Positions 21,266 through 30,894 are shown, counted from the stretch's first letter. The stretch is 38,062 nt of DNA from Zoogloea sp. (GCF_017302315.1 NZ_JAFLDT010000039.1:1-38062); one strand, 5' to 3'. Notes: generated from the sequence alone by a model not told the origin. Made by a program: numbers and translations.

Positions 21266-21348
21266 GTGATGGAAGGGGCGTCGGGATGGACCGAGTCGGA
21301 ACATGATGATTCCGGCCAAGCTGTGCCCCATGATCCAGAGAGGAATCC

Positions 21349-22284
21349 ATGTACGATCCGGCAGCGCCTGAGGAACTGGAAAACCCCGAGCCGGACTTGC
21401 CCCCGGAGGTCGAGGTTTTTCTCGAAGTGCCGGCGGCTTCGCCGGACACCGACTTCCTGGGCGATGTCACCCAGTTGTATCTCAACGAGATCGGGGCCAA
21501 TCCGCTGCTGACCGCGGAAGAGGAGCTGGCCCTGTCCCGCCAGGTCCGGCTGGGGGACTTCGAAGCACGCCAGACCATGATCGAGCGCAACCTGCGACTG
21601 GTCGTCAATATCGCCAAGCATTACCTCAACCGGGGCATTCCTCTGCTCGACCTCGTGGAGGAGGGCAATCTGGGACTCATCCACGCCCTCGAAAAGTTTG
21701 ATCCCGAGCGCGGCTTCCGCTTTTCCACCTACGCGACCTGGTGGATCCGTCAGAACATCGAGCGGGCCATCATGAACCAGTCCCGGACCATTCGCCTCCC
21801 GGTGCACGTGGTCAAGGAGCTGAATCAGGTGCTGCGTGCCCAGCGTCAGCTTGAGGCTGCAGGCAATGGTGACACGACCCTGGAGGAGGTTGCCCGGCGG
21901 CTTGATCGATCCGTGGAGGAGGTACGGGCCATCCTGGCGCTCAATGAGCACACCGCGTCCCTCGATGCTCCGCTGGACATTGACCCGTCCTTGTCCATTG
22001 GTGAGTCCCTGGCCGACGACGAGGCCGATACACCGGATGTCCAGATCCAGGATCTGGAGGTGGAGACCCTGGTGCGGGACTGGATAGGGCAGCTCAGCGA
22101 GAAACAGCGGCTGGTGATCCGTCATCGCTATGGCCTTGATGAGTGCGAGGTGCGCACGCTCGAGGAGCTCGCCGACAGTCTGGATCTTACCCGGGAGCGG
22201 GTACGCCAGATCCAGCTCGAGGCCCTGGGTCAGCTACGCCGCATCATCAAGCGGCGGGGGGTTTCCAAGGACGTGTTGCTGTAG
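21349..22284 (+). CDS. rpoS: RNA polymerase sigma factor RpoS (sigma-38)
   Basis: A 311-residue group 2 sigma-70 factor for stationary phase and general stress. All regions are visible: 1.2 ([21 protein letters not shown]), 2 ([35 protein letters not shown], the -10-recognition and melting helix), 3 ([15 protein letters not shown]) and 4 ([23 protein letters not shown], the -35 helix-turn-helix). The lack of a long region 1.1 and the position behind nlpD identify RpoS rather than RpoD. The ATG at 21349 has AGAGAGGAAT in front. In relatives the main rpoS promoter lies inside nlpD. Confidence 0.96.
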   Translation: MYDPAAPEELENPEPDLPPEVEVFLEVPAASPDTDFLGDVTQLYLNEIGANPLLTAEEELALSRQVRLGDFEARQTMIERNLRLVVNIAKHYLNRGIPLLDLVEEGNLGLIHALEKFDPERGFRFSTYATWWIRQNIERAIMNQSRTIRLPVHVVKELNQVLRAQRQLEAAGNGDTTLEEVARRLDRSVEEVRAILALNEHTASLDAPLDIDPSLSIGESLADDEADTPDVQIQDLEVETLVRDWIGQLSEKQRLVIRHRYGLDECEVRTLEELADSLDLTRERVRQIQLEALGQLRRIIKRRGVSKDVLL

Positions 22285-22334
22285 TTGTTGTGTCGGCCGC
22301 TGCCGCCTTCATTCAATTCCGCGAATCGATTGCC

Positions 22335-22691
22335 ATGAGCGAAACCCTCCGCATCTACCATAACGCCCGCTGTTCCAAGAGCCGCGCCGCCTGTGCCCTT
22401 GTCCGGGAGCAGGGATTCGAAGCGGAGGTGGTGGAGTATCTGAAGTCCCCACCCAGCCGGTCCGAGCTGGCCGAGATTTTGCGCATGCTGGGCGTGCCGG
22501 CAGTGTCCATCGTGCGCAAGGGCGAGGACATCTACAAGTCCGAATACCAGGGGCGTGAGCTCAATGAAGAGCAGTGGCTGGATGCGTTCGTGAAGCACCC
22601 CATCCTCATTGAACGGCCCATCGTGGTGCGGGGCGAGCGGGCCGTGGTGGCCCGCCCGCCGGAGCGGGTGCTGGAACTGCTGCGCGATTAG
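22335..22691 (+). CDS. arsC: ArsC/Spx-family arsenate reductase-like protein
   Basis: A 118-residue thioredoxin-fold protein of the glutaredoxin-dependent ArsC family, reducing arsenate to arsenite via Cys13 in HNARCSKSRAA. The arginine in PILIERPIVV is the typical anion-binding site of the family. No ars operon genes are nearby, so the true substrate could be something else; YffB/Spx-like relatives of unknown function exist. The frame is open further upstream, inside rpoS, but the ATG at 22335 gives the normal length. It follows rpoS by 50 bases and converges with mltB nine bases on. Confidence 0.85.
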   Translation: MSETLRIYHNARCSKSRAACALVREQGFEAEVVEYLKSPPSRSELAEILRMLGVPAVSIVRKGEDIYKSEYQGRELNEEQWLDAFVKHPILIERPIVVRGERAVVARPPERVLELLRD

Positions 22692-22700
22692 TCAGCCGAT

Positions 22701-23735
22701 TCAGCGGCGCGCCGTCACTGCAGCTTCCCGGGTGGCCTTGACGGCTTCGCCCAGCTGGAAAACCGACATGGCGTAGAAGCTGCTCCGGTTATAGCGGGTG
22801 ATCACATAGAAGTTCTGATAGCCCAACCAGTATTCGCTGTCTTCGCCGGGGGTGACGAGTTCAACAAAGGCGGCTTTTCCGGCGGGTGTTTCGCCGCTGG
22901 CGGCCTTGACGCCGTGGCTGGCCAGGGCGGTGGCGTCGAACGTCGGGTTGATGTCGTTGGCGAGCAGAGGCACCAAGTTGGCGTCCGGTCCCACGGCAGC
23001 GCGTACGGCAACCGGAGCACCGCTTTCCCAACCGTGCATCTGCATGTAGCGGGCGACGCTGCCGATGGCATCCTTCGGGCTGCCCTGCAGGTCGATCTGG
23101 CCGTCGCCGTCAAAGTCCACGGCGTAATTGCGCACGCTGCTGGGCAGGAACTGGGGCAGGCCCAGAGCGCCGGCGTAGGAACCCTGATAGTCGAGCGGGT
23201 CACGCCCCTGTTCGCGGGCCATCAGCAGCAGATTCTCAAGTTCGCCACGGAACAGCTCGGCGCGGCGCGGGTAGTCGAAGGCCAGGGTCGAAAGTGCCGA
23301 CACGGCTTGATAGTTGCCGGTGTTGCGACCATAGATGGTTTCCACACCGATGATACCAACGATGATCTCCTCCGGGACCCCGTATTTGTCGCTGGCGGCG
23401 CGGATGCTCTCCCGGTGGCGCTCCCAGAAGGCGACGCCGGCCTTGATCCGCACCGGGTCGATGAAGCGGCCGCGGTAGCGTTGCCAGGAGCGAACGGCGA
23501 CCGGGTCGCGGGGTGGCGAGATCGCCTTGATCACCGAGGGCAGGTACTGGGCACGGCGAAAGATGAAGGTCAGGGCGTCCTTGTCGAAGCCATGGCGCTC
23601 ATGCATTTCGTTGATGAACTGCTGGGTTTCCGGTCGGTCGGCATAGCGGTCTGCCGCGTGGGCGTGACCCAGGAAGGCAAGGGCGGCGAGCAGGGAAACG
23701 GCACCGGTGAGGGGGCGAAGGGTTGAGATGCTCAT
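22701..23735 (-). CDS. mltB: Lytic murein transglycosylase B
   Basis: A 344-residue periplasmic lytic transglycosylase that cleaves the MurNAc-GlcNAc bond with 1,6-anhydro-MurNAc formation. Signal peptide to about residue 27 (HAHAA), with no lipobox, so it is soluble rather than lipid-anchored as in E. coli MltB. The catalytic glutamate is in GIIGVETIYGRNTG (Glu132). Further family marks are YAGALGLPQFLPSSVRNYAVDFDGDGQIDL and a C-terminal QNFYVITRYNRSSFYAMSVFQL. It overlaps the upstream tgpA-like gene by four bases, placing it at the end of the moxR-DUF58-tgpA operon. Confidence 0.94.
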   Translation of the reverse strand: MSISTLRPLTGAVSLLAALAFLGHAHAADRYADRPETQQFINEMHERHGFDKDALTFIFRRAQYLPSVIKAISPPRDPVAVRSWQRYRGRFIDPVRIKAGVAFWERHRESIRAASDKYGVPEEIIVGIIGVETIYGRNTGNYQAVSALSTLAFDYPRRAELFRGELENLLLMAREQGRDPLDYQGSYAGALGLPQFLPSSVRNYAVDFDGDGQIDLQGSPKDAIGSVARYMQMHGWESGAPVAVRAAVGPDANLVPLLANDINPTFDATALASHGVKAASGETPAGKAAFVELVTPGEDSEYWLGYQNFYVITRYNRSSFYAMSVFQLGEAVKATREAAVTARR

Positions 23736-25678
23736 CGGGGACGGAAAGCCTTGATGGATTGGTGAAAGCGCTGGCGGGCTGTGGGGTCGGCGTTGGCGCG
23801 GCCATAGCGCAGGTTGGCGTAGGTGGCAGCAATGGCATCCAGGTGGGGCGCCAGATCGGGACGCCGGCTACCAGCGCGACGGGCATAGTCGAGCGGCCCC
23901 TCCCAGGGCGCGCGCGGGATGCCGATGGCCGCAAGCTGCTGGCAGAACCGGGCCCAGTCACGGTCAATGCCATCCGCTGGCGAGCGCCGACGCAGGGCCC
24001 AGGCGGCCAGCACACCCGCTACGGCGGCCCCCGCTGCTGCCAGGAGGGCTGTGAGTGTCGTCCAGTCGGTTCGGGCCAGGCCCAGCGCGGAAAGCAGCGC
24101 CTGCTGGCGGGCCGGATTGTACCCGAGAACCCATTGATTCCAGCGGTTGTCGATGGCCTCCAGATTGTCGCGCAGGGTGCGCAGCCAGGGCAGGTCGCTG
24201 CGTACCAGCAGGGGCAGGCGGTCGATGCCGGGCAGTGCGCCCGCGAGGCCGCTGTCGATACGCCGCGGCGCGCTGGCTGCGGTTGGATCGATGCGCTGCC
24301 AGCCCTTTCCGGCGAGCCAGATCTCGGCCCAGGCATGGGCATCGGATTGGCGCACGACGAAGGAGCCGTCCACTGCGTTGATTTCGCCACCCTGGTAGCC
24401 CGTGACGACCCGCGCGGGGACGCCGGCGGCACGCAGGGTGACGACGAAGGCGGCAGCGAAGTGCTCGCAGAAGCCCTGGCGGGTCTCGAACAGGAAACTG
24501 TCCACATCATCTCGACCGAGAGGCAGGGGGTCGAGGGTGTAGGCCAGCTTGATGGCCTGAAAGTGGGCGATGACCAGGGCCGGGATCTCACCGCTTGTCC
24601 TCGCTTCGGCGCGCAAGCGGGTGCCGAGGGCACGGGTGCGAGGGTTGCTTTCCGGCGGAAGATACAAGGCCTGGCGTAGCACCGCGTCGCTTTCGTCGAG
24701 ACCTACCTGGGTGCCGGGGTGGGACACGAGATCCACACGCACGCGGGTATGCACCGGCGCCTGGGCGAGCAGTTGGAAATCGCTGCTGTAGCGCAGGCCG
24801 GGGGCGGCGGCCGGAAAATCGAGGGCGAGCAGCCAGCGATGGTTGTGCGGCTCGAGGGTGAGCGTGTAGGTGTAGGCGGTGCCCTGGCTGCGATAGGAGG
24901 GCGCGTCGGTCACACTGCCTCGGGTTTGGCGCCAGGTACGGCCGTCGAACTCGCTCAGCACAGGGCCGCGCCAGTAGCGCTCTGCGGGTGGTGGCGGGTC
25001 GCCTTCGAAGCGGGCACGGAAGGCGATGGCGCCGGATTCGCTGATACGGGCCACGTCTCCCGGTGACATGCTGTCCGAAAGCCCGGTGCGGTGCGTGTAG
25101 GCATCGGCCGGCAGTCCCCACAGTGGCCCCTGGATTCGGGGAAACAGCACGAAGAGCACGAGCATGAGCGGCAGACCCTGGAGGACGAGGCGGGCAGCGG
25201 CCATGCCTCGTGCGCGGGGGGGCTCGGCCCGTCCCTCGAGTGAAAGCAGGGCGGCCACCGTGCTTACGCTGCCGGCCAGGGCAAGGGCCGCGACGCCCAT
25301 GGTCTGTTGGTACAGGAACAGGCCCATCTCCATGAAGAAACTCAGCAGGATCACCGTCCGGGCATCCCTGACATCATGGGTTTCAAGCAGTTTGATGATC
25401 AGCAGGCCCGCCAGCAGGGCGATGCCGGGCTCCTTGCCGAACAGGCGCTGGAACTCGATGGCAACCAGGGCGACAAGGCTCAGGGCCAGGGCGAACAACA
25501 GGACGCGGTGGGGCAGACGGTCGCCCTGACGTAGCAGCACGATACGCCATCCCAGCAGCAGTCCGCATACGCCGATCAGGGACGGGGGCAGATGGGTGGC
25601 GTGAGGGGCAAGACTGAGGGCGGCACAGGCCAGCAGCCAGCCGGTCTGGTCCGGGCGCAGGTGGGGCTTGGGCGTCAT
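23732..25678 (-). CDS. tgpA: TgpA-type membrane transglutaminase (DUF3488 plus transglutaminase domain)
   Basis: A 648-residue protein with about six N-terminal membrane segments (to about residue 180, DUF3488), a periplasmic transglutaminase-like domain and a further membrane segment near 545-565 followed by a cytosolic tail. The catalytic triad is visible as QGFCEHF (Cys404), SDAHAWAE (His448) and RIDPTAA (Asp464). Pseudomonas TgpA has the same architecture and is essential there; its substrate is unknown. It starts four bases inside the DUF58 gene and overlaps mltB by four, so the operon is tightly coupled. Confidence 0.9.
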   Translation of the reverse strand: MTPKPHLRPDQTGWLLACAALSLAPHATHLPPSLIGVCGLLLGWRIVLLRQGDRLPHRVLLFALALSLVALVAIEFQRLFGKEPGIALLAGLLIIKLLETHDVRDARTVILLSFFMEMGLFLYQQTMGVAALALAGSVSTVAALLSLEGRAEPPRARGMAAARLVLQGLPLMLVLFVLFPRIQGPLWGLPADAYTHRTGLSDSMSPGDVARISESGAIAFRARFEGDPPPPAERYWRGPVLSEFDGRTWRQTRGSVTDAPSYRSQGTAYTYTLTLEPHNHRWLLALDFPAAAPGLRYSSDFQLLAQAPVHTRVRVDLVSHPGTQVGLDESDAVLRQALYLPPESNPRTRALGTRLRAEARTSGEIPALVIAHFQAIKLAYTLDPLPLGRDDVDSFLFETRQGFCEHFAAAFVVTLRAAGVPARVVTGYQGGEINAVDGSFVVRQSDAHAWAEIWLAGKGWQRIDPTAASAPRRIDSGLAGALPGIDRLPLLVRSDLPWLRTLRDNLEAIDNRWNQWVLGYNPARQQALLSALGLARTDWTTLTALLAAAGAAVAGVLAAWALRRRSPADGIDRDWARFCQQLAAIGIPRAPWEGPLDYARRAGSRRPDLAPHLDAIAATYANLRYGRANADPTARQRFHQSIKAFRPR

Positions 25679-26634
25679 CCGAACAGGGCCAGGCGGGTCA
25701 GGCAGGCGTGGCGGTGGGCCGTCCCCCGGCCCGGCGGGATGTCCGCACCGGGCAGGCTCAGCCCGTAGTCGATGCCGGCTCGGTCGGCTTCAAGGACCCA
25801 TCGCGTCAGACGCGCCAGGCGTGCCTCCAGCCCCATGCCGGCGGGCAGATGGGCCCAATGGATGTGCACGTGGCGGGCACCGCTTCCATCGAATTCCTTG
25901 GTGCGCCAGGGGCCGCCCCGGGCCACCGCCTTCCAGGCCACATGACGTGGCGCGTCGCTGGGCTGGTGATGGCGCAGGCCAGCGAAATCGTCCTGCCCGT
26001 GCCCCTTTCCGCCGAGTCCCGCAGCGGCCGGTCCTCCCACGGGTAGCGGGGGGCCATCCTGTTCCGGTGCTGGGTAGACGAGACACCGTGCATCCGGTTG
26101 AAAGAGGCTCCAAGCGCGAATGAGGCCAAGGGGATGGCGGGTTTCGAGGGTCAGGCGGGGCAGGCTGATCCAGCCCCGGTGTCCGGTGGGGATGCGGACT
26201 ATCTGGCTCGTGCTGCCGCAGGCGGCAATGTCGAATCGTTGCCGGTCGCCCGGGGTGTCCGGTGTCCCGGTGGGAAAGAGGATCAGGCCCTGGCGTTCCC
26301 TGAGCGCCGGGTTGGAGAGGACCACGCCGAACTGCGCCGGGTTGCCGCAGAACACGGCGTCGGCCCTGCCCGGGGTGATGCTCAGCCCCACCAGATTCCG
26401 GAAGGCGTGGTGGATGCTGATCCAGGCCACGCTGCCGATCAGGAACGTGAGCGCGAAGCCCAGGCTCAGGGTGTAGTTGATGGATGTCAGGAGCATGATC
26501 AGCAGGGTCAGTGCCAGGGCGAGCCCGAAGCGTGTTGGCAGGACAAAGATGCGCCGTTGCCCCAGTACGATGGGGGGCGCTTCCGGTCCGCTGACGCGGA
26601 ACAGCCAACGATGCAGGGACGCCCGCAGCCCCAT
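25675..26634 (-). CDS. DUF58 domain membrane protein
   Basis: A 319-residue protein with two N-terminal membrane segments (about 32-70) and a C-terminal DUF58 region (VWF-A-like). The typical hallmark is GLGGKGHGQDDFAGLRHHQPSDAPRHVAWKA in pieces: the DFAGLR...D...R..W.A pattern at about 210-235. DUF58 proteins almost always sit beside MoxR ATPases, as here. Together they are thought to act as a chaperone-like complex; the client is unknown. Its ATG shares one base with the moxR stop (TGATG) and its own stop overlaps tgpA by four bases. Confidence 0.88.
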   Translation of the reverse strand: MGLRASLHRWLFRVSGPEAPPIVLGQRRIFVLPTRFGLALALTLLIMLLTSINYTLSLGFALTFLIGSVAWISIHHAFRNLVGLSITPGRADAVFCGNPAQFGVVLSNPALRERQGLILFPTGTPDTPGDRQRFDIAACGSTSQIVRIPTGHRGWISLPRLTLETRHPLGLIRAWSLFQPDARCLVYPAPEQDGPPLPVGGPAAAGLGGKGHGQDDFAGLRHHQPSDAPRHVAWKAVARGGPWRTKEFDGSGARHVHIHWAHLPAGMGLEARLARLTRWVLEADRAGIDYGLSLPGADIPPGRGTAHRHACLTRLALFG

Positions 26635-27551
26635 CAGGGCAGGGGCACTGCCATGAGCAGGCGACGGGTCAGTTCATCCGGGGGCAAGGGGAGCTCCCCC
26701 ACGGGGCGCAGGCGGTGGCCGGCTACTGCCGGCAATACGGCCTGGACGTCCTCGGGCAGGACGTGGTCCCGCCCCCCGAGCAGGGCCCAGGCACGGGCCG
26801 CCGCCAGCAGGGCCAGACCCGCACGGGGTGACAGTCCGCTGGAGAAGTCGCCGCTCTCGCGGCTGCGGGCCAGGAGCGCCTGGACGTAGTCAAGCAGGCG
26901 TGGGCCGACGTGGATCTGGCGGGTCGCCGCCAGCAGGGTATCCAGCTCGCCCGCGGCGAGGACGGGGGGCAAACGGGCCAGCATGTTGCGGCGGTCTTCG
27001 CCGGCCAGCAGTGCACGTTCTGAGGCCGGGTCGGGATAGCCGAGGGAAATGCGCATCAGAAAGCGGTCGAGCTGGCTCTCGGGCAAGGGGAAGGTGCCGA
27101 TCTGGTCCGTCGGGTTCTGGGTGGCGATCACGAAGAACGATGCAGGCAGGGGGTAGGTGCGCCCCTCGGCACTGATCTGGCGCTCCTCCATCGCTTCAAG
27201 CAGGGCGCTCTGCGCCTTGGGTGTGGCCCGATTGATCTCGTCGGCGAGGATCATCTCGCTGAATACCGGGCCGGGATGAAAACGGAAGCTGCCGTCCCGC
27301 TGGTCGAACACGGATACCCCGAGAATGTCGGCCGGGAGCATGTCGCTGGTGAACTGGATTCGCTGGAACCTCAGACCGAGCAGATGGGCCAGTGCATGGG
27401 CCAGGGTGGTCTTGCCGACTCCCGGCATGTCTTCCATGAGAAGGTGTCCCCGGGCGAGCAGGCAAGCGAGGGCGAGGCGAACGGCATGCTCCTTGCCAAG
27501 GATGATCTGGCTGGCCGCGTCGATCAGGCGGGTGGCAATGTGGGTCGGCAT
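26634..27551 (-). CDS. MoxR-family AAA+ ATPase
   Basis: A 305-residue cytosolic ATPase. Seen: Walker A PGVGKTT (43-49), Walker B ILADEINRA (about 101-109), sensor-1 ATQNPTDQIG and the C-terminal lid with LSPRAGLALLAAARAWALL. MoxR proteins usually act with DUF58/VWA partners in assembly of complexes. The frame is open much further upstream, but MPTHIATRLIDAASQIILGKE at 27551 fits the usual N-terminus. The ribosome site is weak. First gene of the moxR-DUF58-tgpA-mltB operon, divergent from the deacetylase-like gene. Confidence 0.92.
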   Translation of the reverse strand: MPTHIATRLIDAASQIILGKEHAVRLALACLLARGHLLMEDMPGVGKTTLAHALAHLLGLRFQRIQFTSDMLPADILGVSVFDQRDGSFRFHPGPVFSEMILADEINRATPKAQSALLEAMEERQISAEGRTYPLPASFFVIATQNPTDQIGTFPLPESQLDRFLMRISLGYPDPASERALLAGEDRRNMLARLPPVLAAGELDTLLAATRQIHVGPRLLDYVQALLARSRESGDFSSGLSPRAGLALLAAARAWALLGGRDHVLPEDVQAVLPAVAGHRLRPVGELPLPPDELTRRLLMAVPLP

Positions 27552-27725
27552 GTCGCGGGCTTTTTTCGGCGTGAAGTTAAGGGGATAATGATTCCACAAG
27601 AGCATTCCGGGAATGGCCTCTGATGACGACTCCCTCGTGGTATGGAGTACGTTCCATGCGGCAGGTTCGCCGGGTGCGAAATCAACAGACATTGACGACG
27701 CATCGCGAGAGGCGGGGGAGAGTTT

Positions 27726-28652
27726 ATGACGAGTACGGCATTCATCACGCACCGGGATTGCTGGCTGCACAACATGGGCGAACATCACCCGGAGTCTCCT
27801 GAGCGGCTTGGGGCGATCAATGACCGCCTGATCGCGGCCGGCCTCGACATGTACCTCTCTTTTCACGATGCCCCCAGTGCCAGTGTTGATCAGATCTCCC
27901 GCGCCCATCCGCGCGAGCATGTCGAGGAGTTGCTGGCCAGCGTGCCCGAACACGGCATCCGCCACCTCGATCCGGATACCGCCCTGTGCCCCAATTCCAT
28001 GAAGGCGGCCCTGCGTTCTGCCGGGGCCGGCATCTACGCTACTGATCTGGTGATGTCGGGTCAGGCCGAAAACGCCTTCTGCGCCATCCGCCCGCCCGGC
28101 CACCATGCCGAGGCTGCCAAGGCCATGGGCTTCTGCTTCTTCAACAATGTTGCGGTTGCGGCCCGTCATGCCCTTGAGGAGCATGGCCTGAAGCGCGTGG
28201 CCATCATCGATTTCGATGTGCATCATGGCAATGGCACCGAGGACATCTTCAAGGATGATCCGCGTGTGCTGATGGTCAGCATCTTCCAGCACCCCTTCTA
28301 TCCCTATAGCGGCGCGGACAATCCGGCGCCCAACATGGTCAACGTGCCCATCAAGGCGGGCAGTCGTGGTGATGTGTTCCGGGAGATCGTCAGCAACATC
28401 TGGATGCCGGCCCTGCGCAATCACGCCCCGGAAATGATTTTCATCTCTGCCGGCTTTGATGCCCACTACGAGGACGACATGGGCTCGCTGGGTCTGGTGG
28501 AGGCCGATTACATGTGGGTCACCGAGCAGCTCAAGACCGTGGCGGCCGAGTCGGCCAACAGGCGCATCGTATCCCTGCTGGAGGGGGGCTATTCCCTGTC
28601 GTCCCTGGCCCGCAGTGTTGTTGCGCATATCAAGACCCTGGCCGACCTTTGA
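27726..28652 (+). CDS. Histone deacetylase family protein (zinc amidohydrolase)
   Basis: A 308-residue member of the arginase/deacetylase fold, class II HDAC-like or acetylpolyamine amidohydrolase-like. Seen: RPPGHHAEA with the catalytic histidine pair (His126, His127), DFDVHHGNGT with zinc ligands Asp164 and His166, and SAGFDAHYEDD for the third ligand. The substrate (acetyl-lysine or an acetylated polyamine or small molecule) cannot be decided. The ATG at 27726 is preceded by GGCGGGGGAG. It is divergent from moxR and followed by two hairpins before dapA. Confidence 0.92.
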   Translation: MTSTAFITHRDCWLHNMGEHHPESPERLGAINDRLIAAGLDMYLSFHDAPSASVDQISRAHPREHVEELLASVPEHGIRHLDPDTALCPNSMKAALRSAGAGIYATDLVMSGQAENAFCAIRPPGHHAEAAKAMGFCFFNNVAVAARHALEEHGLKRVAIIDFDVHHGNGTEDIFKDDPRVLMVSIFQHPFYPYSGADNPAPNMVNVPIKAGSRGDVFREIVSNIWMPALRNHAPEMIFISAGFDAHYEDDMGSLGLVEADYMWVTEQLKTVAAESANRRIVSLLEGGYSLSSLARSVVAHIKTLADL

Positions 28653-28657
28653 TCAGG

Positions 28658-28717
28658 GCCCCGCTTCGGCGGGCTTCCACTGTTTTCCGGGCGCGCCAGC
28701 CGGGCATTGTTGCCCGG
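28658..28717 (+). terminator. Two successive hairpins after the deacetylase-like gene
   Basis: CCCGC-TTCG-GCGGG lies at 28660-28673 and CCGGGCA-TTGT-TGCCCGG at 28700-28717. Neither has a full T-run; each is followed only by a short T-containing stretch. Together they probably end transcription before dapA. Confidence 0.5.
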
Positions 28718-28766
28718 TATTGGTAACAGCAGTTTGCGCCCGTCTAGCCTTCCCGAAGTGATTGGG

Positions 28767-28772
28767 TACAAT
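28767..28772 (+). promoter_or_regulatory. -10 box of dapA-bamC
   Basis: TACAAT at 28767-28772, preceded by TGGG, lies 31 bases before the dapA ATG. No good -35 is seen at 17 bases. Predicted start is near 28779. Confidence 0.45.
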
Positions 28773-28802
28773 AGACAACTTTCCCTCTCTCCCCGATATC
28801 CC

Positions 28803-29681
28803 ATGATTACCGGTTCGATTGTCGCCATCGTTACCCCGATGCACGAGGATGGCAGCCTGGATCTTCCCCGTTTGCGTAGCCTCATCGACTTTCATGTCAA
28901 GGAAGGCACCGATGGTATCGTTGTTGTCGGCACGACCGGCGAGTCGCCCACGGTCAACGTGGAAGAGCACTGCGAGCTCATCAGCGTTGCGGTCGAGCAT
29001 GCGGCGGGACGCATTCCCATCATTGCCGGGACGGGTGCCAACTCCACCCGCGAGGCCATCGAGCTGACGGAGTTCTCCCGCAAGGCCGGTGCCGTTGCCG
29101 GTCTGTCGGTGGTGCCCTATTACAACCGTCCGACCCAGGAGGGCTTGTACCAGCATTTCCGTACCATCGCCGAAGCGAGTCCGCTGCCGATGATCCTGTA
29201 CAACGTGCCCGGTCGCACCGTTGCGGATCTGTCCAACGACACCGCCCTGCGTTTGGCCGAGGTGCCCAACATCATCGGCATCAAGGATGCGACCGGCAGC
29301 ATCGACCGTGCCTGTGACCTGATTGCTCGTGCGCCAAAGGGTTTTGCCCTTTATACCGGTGACGACATGACCGCCATGGCCTTCATCATGCTGGGCGGTC
29401 ACGGTACCATTTCCGTGACAGCCAACGTTGCCCCGCGCCTCATGCACGAGATGTGCACCGCGGCGGCGGCAGGCGATGGTGTGCGTGCCCGCGATCTGAA
29501 TGCCAGGCTGGTCGGGCTGCATCGTCACCTGTTCTGCGAAGCCAACCCCATCCCCGTGAAGTGGGCTGTGGAGCAGATGGGCTTCATCGGCAAGGGCATC
29601 CGCCTGCCGCTGACCCGTCTGTCCGAATCCTGCCAGGCCCGTGTGCATGACGCCATGCGCCAGGCTGGCGTCGAAGTTTGA
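28803..29681 (+). CDS. dapA: 4-hydroxy-tetrahydrodipicolinate synthase
   Basis: Condenses pyruvate with aspartate semialdehyde, the first committed step to diaminopimelate and lysine. The 292 residues form the full DHDPS barrel: GTTGESPT (Thr44-Thr45), Tyr107, Tyr133 in ILYNVPGRT and the Schiff-base Lys161 in IIGIKDATG. The frame is open upstream to 28707, but [13 protein letters not shown] at 28803 is the usual N-terminus. No Shine-Dalgarno is evident (leader TCCCCGATATCCC). bamC follows, the same order as in enterobacteria. Confidence 0.97.
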   Translation: MITGSIVAIVTPMHEDGSLDLPRLRSLIDFHVKEGTDGIVVVGTTGESPTVNVEEHCELISVAVEHAAGRIPIIAGTGANSTREAIELTEFSRKAGAVAGLSVVPYYNRPTQEGLYQHFRTIAEASPLPMILYNVPGRTVADLSNDTALRLAEVPNIIGIKDATGSIDRACDLIARAPKGFALYTGDDMTAMAFIMLGGHGTISVTANVAPRLMHEMCTAAAAGDGVRARDLNARLVGLHRHLFCEANPIPVKWAVEQMGFIGKGIRLPLTRLSESCQARVHDAMRQAGVEV

Positions 29682-29710
29682 GTTCGTCTTTCCCACCCCG
29701 AGGGTTACGC

Positions 29711-30877
29711 ATGCAAAGCCGAAAGCTGGCTTCCGGCTCAGCGGTTGTCGTCGCGACGATCGTCCTGAGCGGTTGCTCCGGTTCCTTGCTGGAATCGAAG
29801 AAGATTGATTACAAGAGTGCAGCGGTTGCGCCCACCCGGTCCACCCTTGAGATCCCCCCGGACCTCACGGCACCGACTGCCGATGATCGCTACGCGGTGC
29901 CGGACATCAATCCGAAGGGCACGGCCACTTTTTCCGCCTACAGCGCGGAACGAAGCGGGCAGACAGCTACCGCTGGCGCGGCGCCAGCCGTGACCCGGGT
30001 TGCGCCCCAGTCCATTGACAAGATGCGCGTGGAGCGTTCGGGTAGCCAGCGTTGGTTGGTTGTTCCCGGCACGGCCGACAAATTGTGGCCTCAGGTGCGG
30101 GAGTTCTGGCAGGAAAACGGCTTCATCCTGAACGTTGATCGTCCCGAGATTGGTGTCATGGAAACCGACTGGGCCGAGAATCGGGCCAAGATCGACAATG
30201 GAATCATCCGAAACACGATCGGCAAGGTCATCGACGGCCTTTACTCCACGCCAGAGCGCGACAAGTTCCGCACTCGTCTGGAAAGTGCTGGCGAGTCGGG
30301 CTTTGTCGAGATCTTCATCAGTCACCGGGGCATGATGGAGATCTATCCGAACGAAGCCAAGGACCGGACCATATGGCAGCCACGGCAGGCCGATCCCGAG
30401 CTTGAGGCCGAGTTTCTGCAGCGCCTGATGATTCGCCTCGGTGCAGACGAAACCCGCGCCAAGGCCCAGATCGCGGTCGTTCCGCAGGTTGAAAAGGCCA
30501 AACTTCAGAATGCACCCACGGGCGCCGCGGTGCTGCAGGTCGAAGAGGGCTTTGATCGTGCATGGAGAAGAGTGGGCCTTGCCCTGGACCGGGTGGGGTT
30601 CACGGTGGAGGACCGGGATCGTTCCCAGGGTTTGTACTACGTGCGCTATGTTGATCCGGAGACGGACAAGAAGAAGGGCGACGACGAAGGCATCCTGTCC
30701 AAGCTGGCCTTCTGGCGGAGCACCAAGGCGCCGACGGTTTCCGGCAGCCAGTACCGGGTCCACGTAAAAGGTGCTGACGGTACCTCCACGGTTCAGGTGC
30801 TGACCCGTGAAGGCGGCACTGATACATCCGAATCAGCGCGCAAGATCATGGGGTTGTTGTTCCAGCAGCTCAAATAA
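29711..30877 (+). CDS. bamC: Outer-membrane assembly lipoprotein BamC
   Basis: A 388-residue lipoprotein of the BAM complex, which inserts beta-barrel proteins in the outer membrane. Signal peptide with lipobox LSGC (Cys22), then the unstructured N-terminal segment (DYKSAAVAPTRSTLEIPPDLTAP, pattern of the BamD-binding lasso), followed by two helix-grip domains (about 120-245 and 275-385; LYYVRYVDP, YRVHV). A TTG at 29678 in the same frame is possible, but the ATG at 29711 directly precedes the signal peptide and has GAGGG upstream. Probably co-transcribed with dapA; a strong terminator follows. Confidence 0.92.
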   Translation: MQSRKLASGSAVVVATIVLSGCSGSLLESKKIDYKSAAVAPTRSTLEIPPDLTAPTADDRYAVPDINPKGTATFSAYSAERSGQTATAGAAPAVTRVAPQSIDKMRVERSGSQRWLVVPGTADKLWPQVREFWQENGFILNVDRPEIGVMETDWAENRAKIDNGIIRNTIGKVIDGLYSTPERDKFRTRLESAGESGFVEIFISHRGMMEIYPNEAKDRTIWQPRQADPELEAEFLQRLMIRLGADETRAKAQIAVVPQVEKAKLQNAPTGAAVLQVEEGFDRAWRRVGLALDRVGFTVEDRDRSQGLYYVRYVDPETDKKKGDDEGILSKLAFWRSTKAPTVSGSQYRVHVKGADGTSTVQVLTREGGTDTSESARKIMGLLFQQLK

Positions 30878-30894
30878 GCGCTCTTCACTTAAAG

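Noticed and set aside
20881-22125. Minus-strand open frame across nlpD and rpoS
   Set aside because: Covers two well-conserved plus-strand genes and shows no family features.
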